A DNA stretch of 64,000 bases, taken from positions 60,001 through 124,000 of the forward strand of contig NMRA01000415.1 of NCBI GenBank assembly GCA_002633005.1, given 5' to 3'. Shown here piece after piece: positions 61,298-64,000 of this stretch; within the stretch, counting starts at the first letter, position 1; every line of letters begins with the position of its first letter. The notes beneath the pieces were generated by a model. It saw nothing but the letters and a program-made list of their open reading frames with translations. It was not told the DNA's origin and did no database searches. Source of the stretch: Phoronis australis. Taxonomy: Eukaryota > Phoronida > Phoronidae. The position numbers and the translations under genes are program-made.

Positions 61298-62657
61298 AGT
61301 ATCTGCTCCAACTCTGGCATTTCTTCATCACCACGAAAATACCTAATACGTAGAAAAAGAGAACATCACACAAAATTATTTCATAAAGATGACTTGGGCT
61401 GCAACTTTACGTATTCTTAAAAAGAATGAAAAATCATACAATATTCAGTCGCACGGGGAATCATATCTATTCTTTGTAGAAATCCAGTTGGATTTAACAA
61501 AAAGTCGATTGATTACACAGCACTCATTTCAGACAAGCGTGATACAGTTAATGATTTAATACCATACACCTGAGTAATTAAGTAAACGTGAATCCCCATA
61601 ATTTATGCAGGCAACAGATTTACCAACTTTTGGACCTCTAAGCTTGCGAGAAAGTTTTAGTAAACTAAACAACAACTAACTCGCACAACACATCGTGAAA
61701 AATTGTAAACATGACATACAATAGTAATGTTTTAAGATTCAATATTTTCACTCTCTTGGTGATCTCATCCACAGCTATCCAGTTTGGATATCAAAACCAA
61801 CAGAGAAGTGTCTCAGTGAAGACAACTAAGTGATAACAATAACAAAAACAATGAGATTTTTCAACTTCAATATGTTTCCATGTCTCAAATATCATCACTG
61901 GGACAAGCAATCAAGGTCATATAGACAGTATACAGTAGAGCTATAAACATGCATCATAGCATTAGAAACAAAACATCAGCGCTTATTCTTATCAGCCTTG
62001 AGCTATCTGAATGTGAAGTGACTGAAGGATTTTGAGTTCCTTTGTTGTTTCAGGCTCATCAAGAATACTAAGCAATTGCAGAATTTGCATTCAGTATTGC
62101 AGAGGCTGCACCTCTGAAAGTGGTCATCAATGTAAGAACAATTTCAAGTACAGAAATTTTCTTTAGAGAGAACTCTGCAACAGGAACAAAAAAGAAAGAC
62201 TTCAATCATTTTTGGAGAGTTGGTTAATCAACTCCATTAATTGATACAGTAATTAAGTTCTTAACTTTCTCCAAGAGACCGTATAAGAAACGATTTACCA
62301 CAAGCAGTAACAAAGTATAACTGTTACTGTTTTTGGAAAAACATTCCAGCTTACTCTTCAAAGCCTGTCAGAAGTTCCCCACTTGCATTCTCCACAGCAT
62401 TCATTTCATTCAGAGTTGGCATCGGCTCCACCATCAGCGGTGAAGAGTTGTAAACTATACCGTCGGCGCCTGCATGACCATAGAGGGCAGCAGAGGAGCT
62501 AACTGGGGAGTAGACGGACACCGCAGCTGGTGAAACGGGCTCAGAATGCACGACAGACGGAGGAGACATAACGGAGTCTGTGTCTTGGTAGGAGTAGTGA
62601 CTCGGAGCCGGAGAAGTAGCACAAGAATTAGCACGGGGTGTGTGGGAGCTGCCATTG
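61298..62657 (-). CDS. Two exons of an unidentified Ser/Pro-rich protein
   Basis: Minus-strand exons 62657-62355 (acceptor CACCACTAG, donor GAAGA/GTAAGC) and 61342-61298 (acceptor CTACGTATTAG, donor ATACT/GTAAGTG) join in frame across a split Glu codon. The first encodes NGSSHTPRANSCATSPAPSH, then DSVMSPPSVVHSEPVSPAAV, a low-complexity Ser/Pro/Val stretch ending GELLTGFEE. The second adds YFRGDEEMPELEQIL, an acidic-hydrophobic pattern like an activation segment. No structured domain is visible, so a transactivation or disordered region is inferred. It leaves two bases, whereas the exon at 42332 needs one, so at least one exon would have to lie between them if they belong to the same gene. Confidence 0.65.
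61343..62354 (-). other. Intron between the two Ser/Pro-rich exons
   Basis: AT-rich; no feature recognised. Confidence 0.6.
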
Positions 62658-64000
62658 CTAGTGGTGAAGGAGAGAGGAGGCGTTAATTAATAAAGAATGT
62701 AACGTTCGACAACATATATATTAATTATGATAATTCCTCACTTATTTGGCAAACGATATGGCTGACAAGTGAAATGCTGTTTTATCAAAAGTCTCCACAA
62801 AAATAAAGATACACAAAATTTTAGTTAGCTTTATAATTGGAAAGTATGTTCTGTGACGATGTCATCAAACAACTTTCAGTAAATTTTCTATTATTTGCAG
62901 CAAAGTGACCAGCTTTTGAAAAATGCAAAAATTTCAATTTTGGCAAATATTTTTGTGCCGAGCAAGTTGAGAATTATGGTTGATATTTTTTCAAATGAAA
63001 GTTTCTTAATTAGCGTCAAAGTGGATGGAACAGTTCCGCACTTTTTATATTATCCAATTTAGGCCATAAAAATTGTAGAGACAAATCTATGCCTTGCTTT
63101 TACAGTGTAACATTTTATTTGTATTTTCTTAATGTAGCAGTTCAATTTTTGTGATAAGTAAAATTCCGCAAAATTTACATAATATTCGGCAATAAGTGCG
63201 GAATATTCCGCATGGCAAAAATCGAATTGCTAATTTCAAAATACTAACTGATGAAGTAAAAATTAAAGTAACACTGGCTATAAACATTTTTAGGGGAAGG
63301 TTTGCAACGTTGCAAGACCAGTGCAATCCTGTAATCACATCATTAATTATGGTAAAATATCACCAATTTTGGACAAAAGCTAAAATTGCTCGTTCGTTTT
63401 TCAAGGGCTTCTAGCAAGCGGTGAACGGCCACAATGTTTCACTGGTAACTAAAATAAAAGTACAGAGCTTGGACATTTGGTGCTACGTTTCTTTATGGAA
63501 ATATGAGAAAATTAAATGACTTTGTATTGTTGATATGTTGTGTCCTGAATTGGTGAAATGTCAACATATTGCACACTACCGCCAGAATGATGCATCACCA
63601 AGTAGCTGTTGGCACGCAGTCTGTTGTCAACATCACAGTACAGAGAATCCATTTGTTAGGTTTCATTGCTGCACTAAAACGTAGACAAAATTACCCAGCA
63701 GAAGAGTCGTTGCCAGGCACCACCAACTGTTTCATGTAGGGTGGTGTCTGGCAGTGCCTGTTTCCACATTATCGTCGGGTACAACACAATGTCCAAACTA
63801 CATAGTACAGTGAAAGAAAAAGTGCACTATGCTTAAGTGATGTTGAGAATATTCAACTCGAAAATAAGATAACAACCATCTGGATCTAAAATTAAGGACA
63901 CTAGGTTTCATTAAGCCTTCGTCCAGGTGCAGAGCTGTGAGGCCCAACTTGGCTACTTCAATCAAGGGACTCAGACGGGTCCAAAACCCCACTACCTGAA
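62658..64000. other. Upstream intron or flank, no supported feature
   Basis: Upstream exons of the minus-strand gene must lie here or beyond the window, since the 62657 exon starts inside a codon. Nothing was recognised. Confidence 0.45.

Overview
This is an animal nuclear genome window, most likely from a marine invertebrate (a lancelet, hemichordate or echinoderm would fit; this is inference). The support is: AT-rich DNA, small exons with GT/AG borders and long introns, many tRNA-derived SINEs, decayed LINEs and terminal-inverted-repeat elements, and a ZU5 plus death-effector-domain protein. Most of the 64 kb is intron, intergenic DNA and decayed mobile elements. There is one assembly gap (18884-19297) and two single Ns in G/C runs (5119 and 50181). 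Layout: 1-9.96 kb holds an old, diverged tandem array with a period of about 3.5 kb. From 9.2 to 22.2 kb a plus-strand gene can be assembled from six exons with matching phases: an acidic segment, a ZU5 domain, a cysteine-rich UPA-like segment, a short Pro/Thr linker, and a death effector domain split over two exons. It ends in a stop at 22034-22036, followed by AATAAA at 22198. Its long introns carry minisatellites and a LINE fragment. From 22.4 to 23 kb there is a broken THAP-domain sequence facing a short acidic reading frame. At 24.46-25.97 kb is a tandem duplication of about 0.8 kb. A 181-codon orphan frame lies at 28.56 kb, a frameshifted LINE reverse transcriptase at 29.8-30.97 kb, and a decayed transposon-type gene at 36.3-37.47 kb. 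At 39.04-39.39 kb is a remarkable array of about 51-bp units. Each unit is a long palindrome, and the two arms covary between units. From 40.07 to 42.33 kb lie the last three exons of a minus-strand gene of unknown identity, rich in basic residues and Ser/Thr-Pro sites. Two more minus-strand exons with a Ser/Pro-rich frame lie at 61.3-62.66 kb. They may belong to the same gene, in which case the plus-strand VPS4-like AAA ATPase gene at 48.3-51.16 kb is nested in its intron; the missing linking exon was not found. Around these genes are a MITE family with CAGTGGC-type ends (one copy with an ATGAG target duplication), tRNA-headed SINEs, one SINE-like element carrying a hammerhead-like core resembling those of Penelope-like elements, a foldback element, and degenerate repeats near 60-61.2 kb. 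The observations most worth following are the covarying palindrome array, the ZU5-UPA-like-DED architecture, the hammerhead-like SINE, the diverged VPS4 paralogue, and the strong excess of the palindrome TACATGTA.
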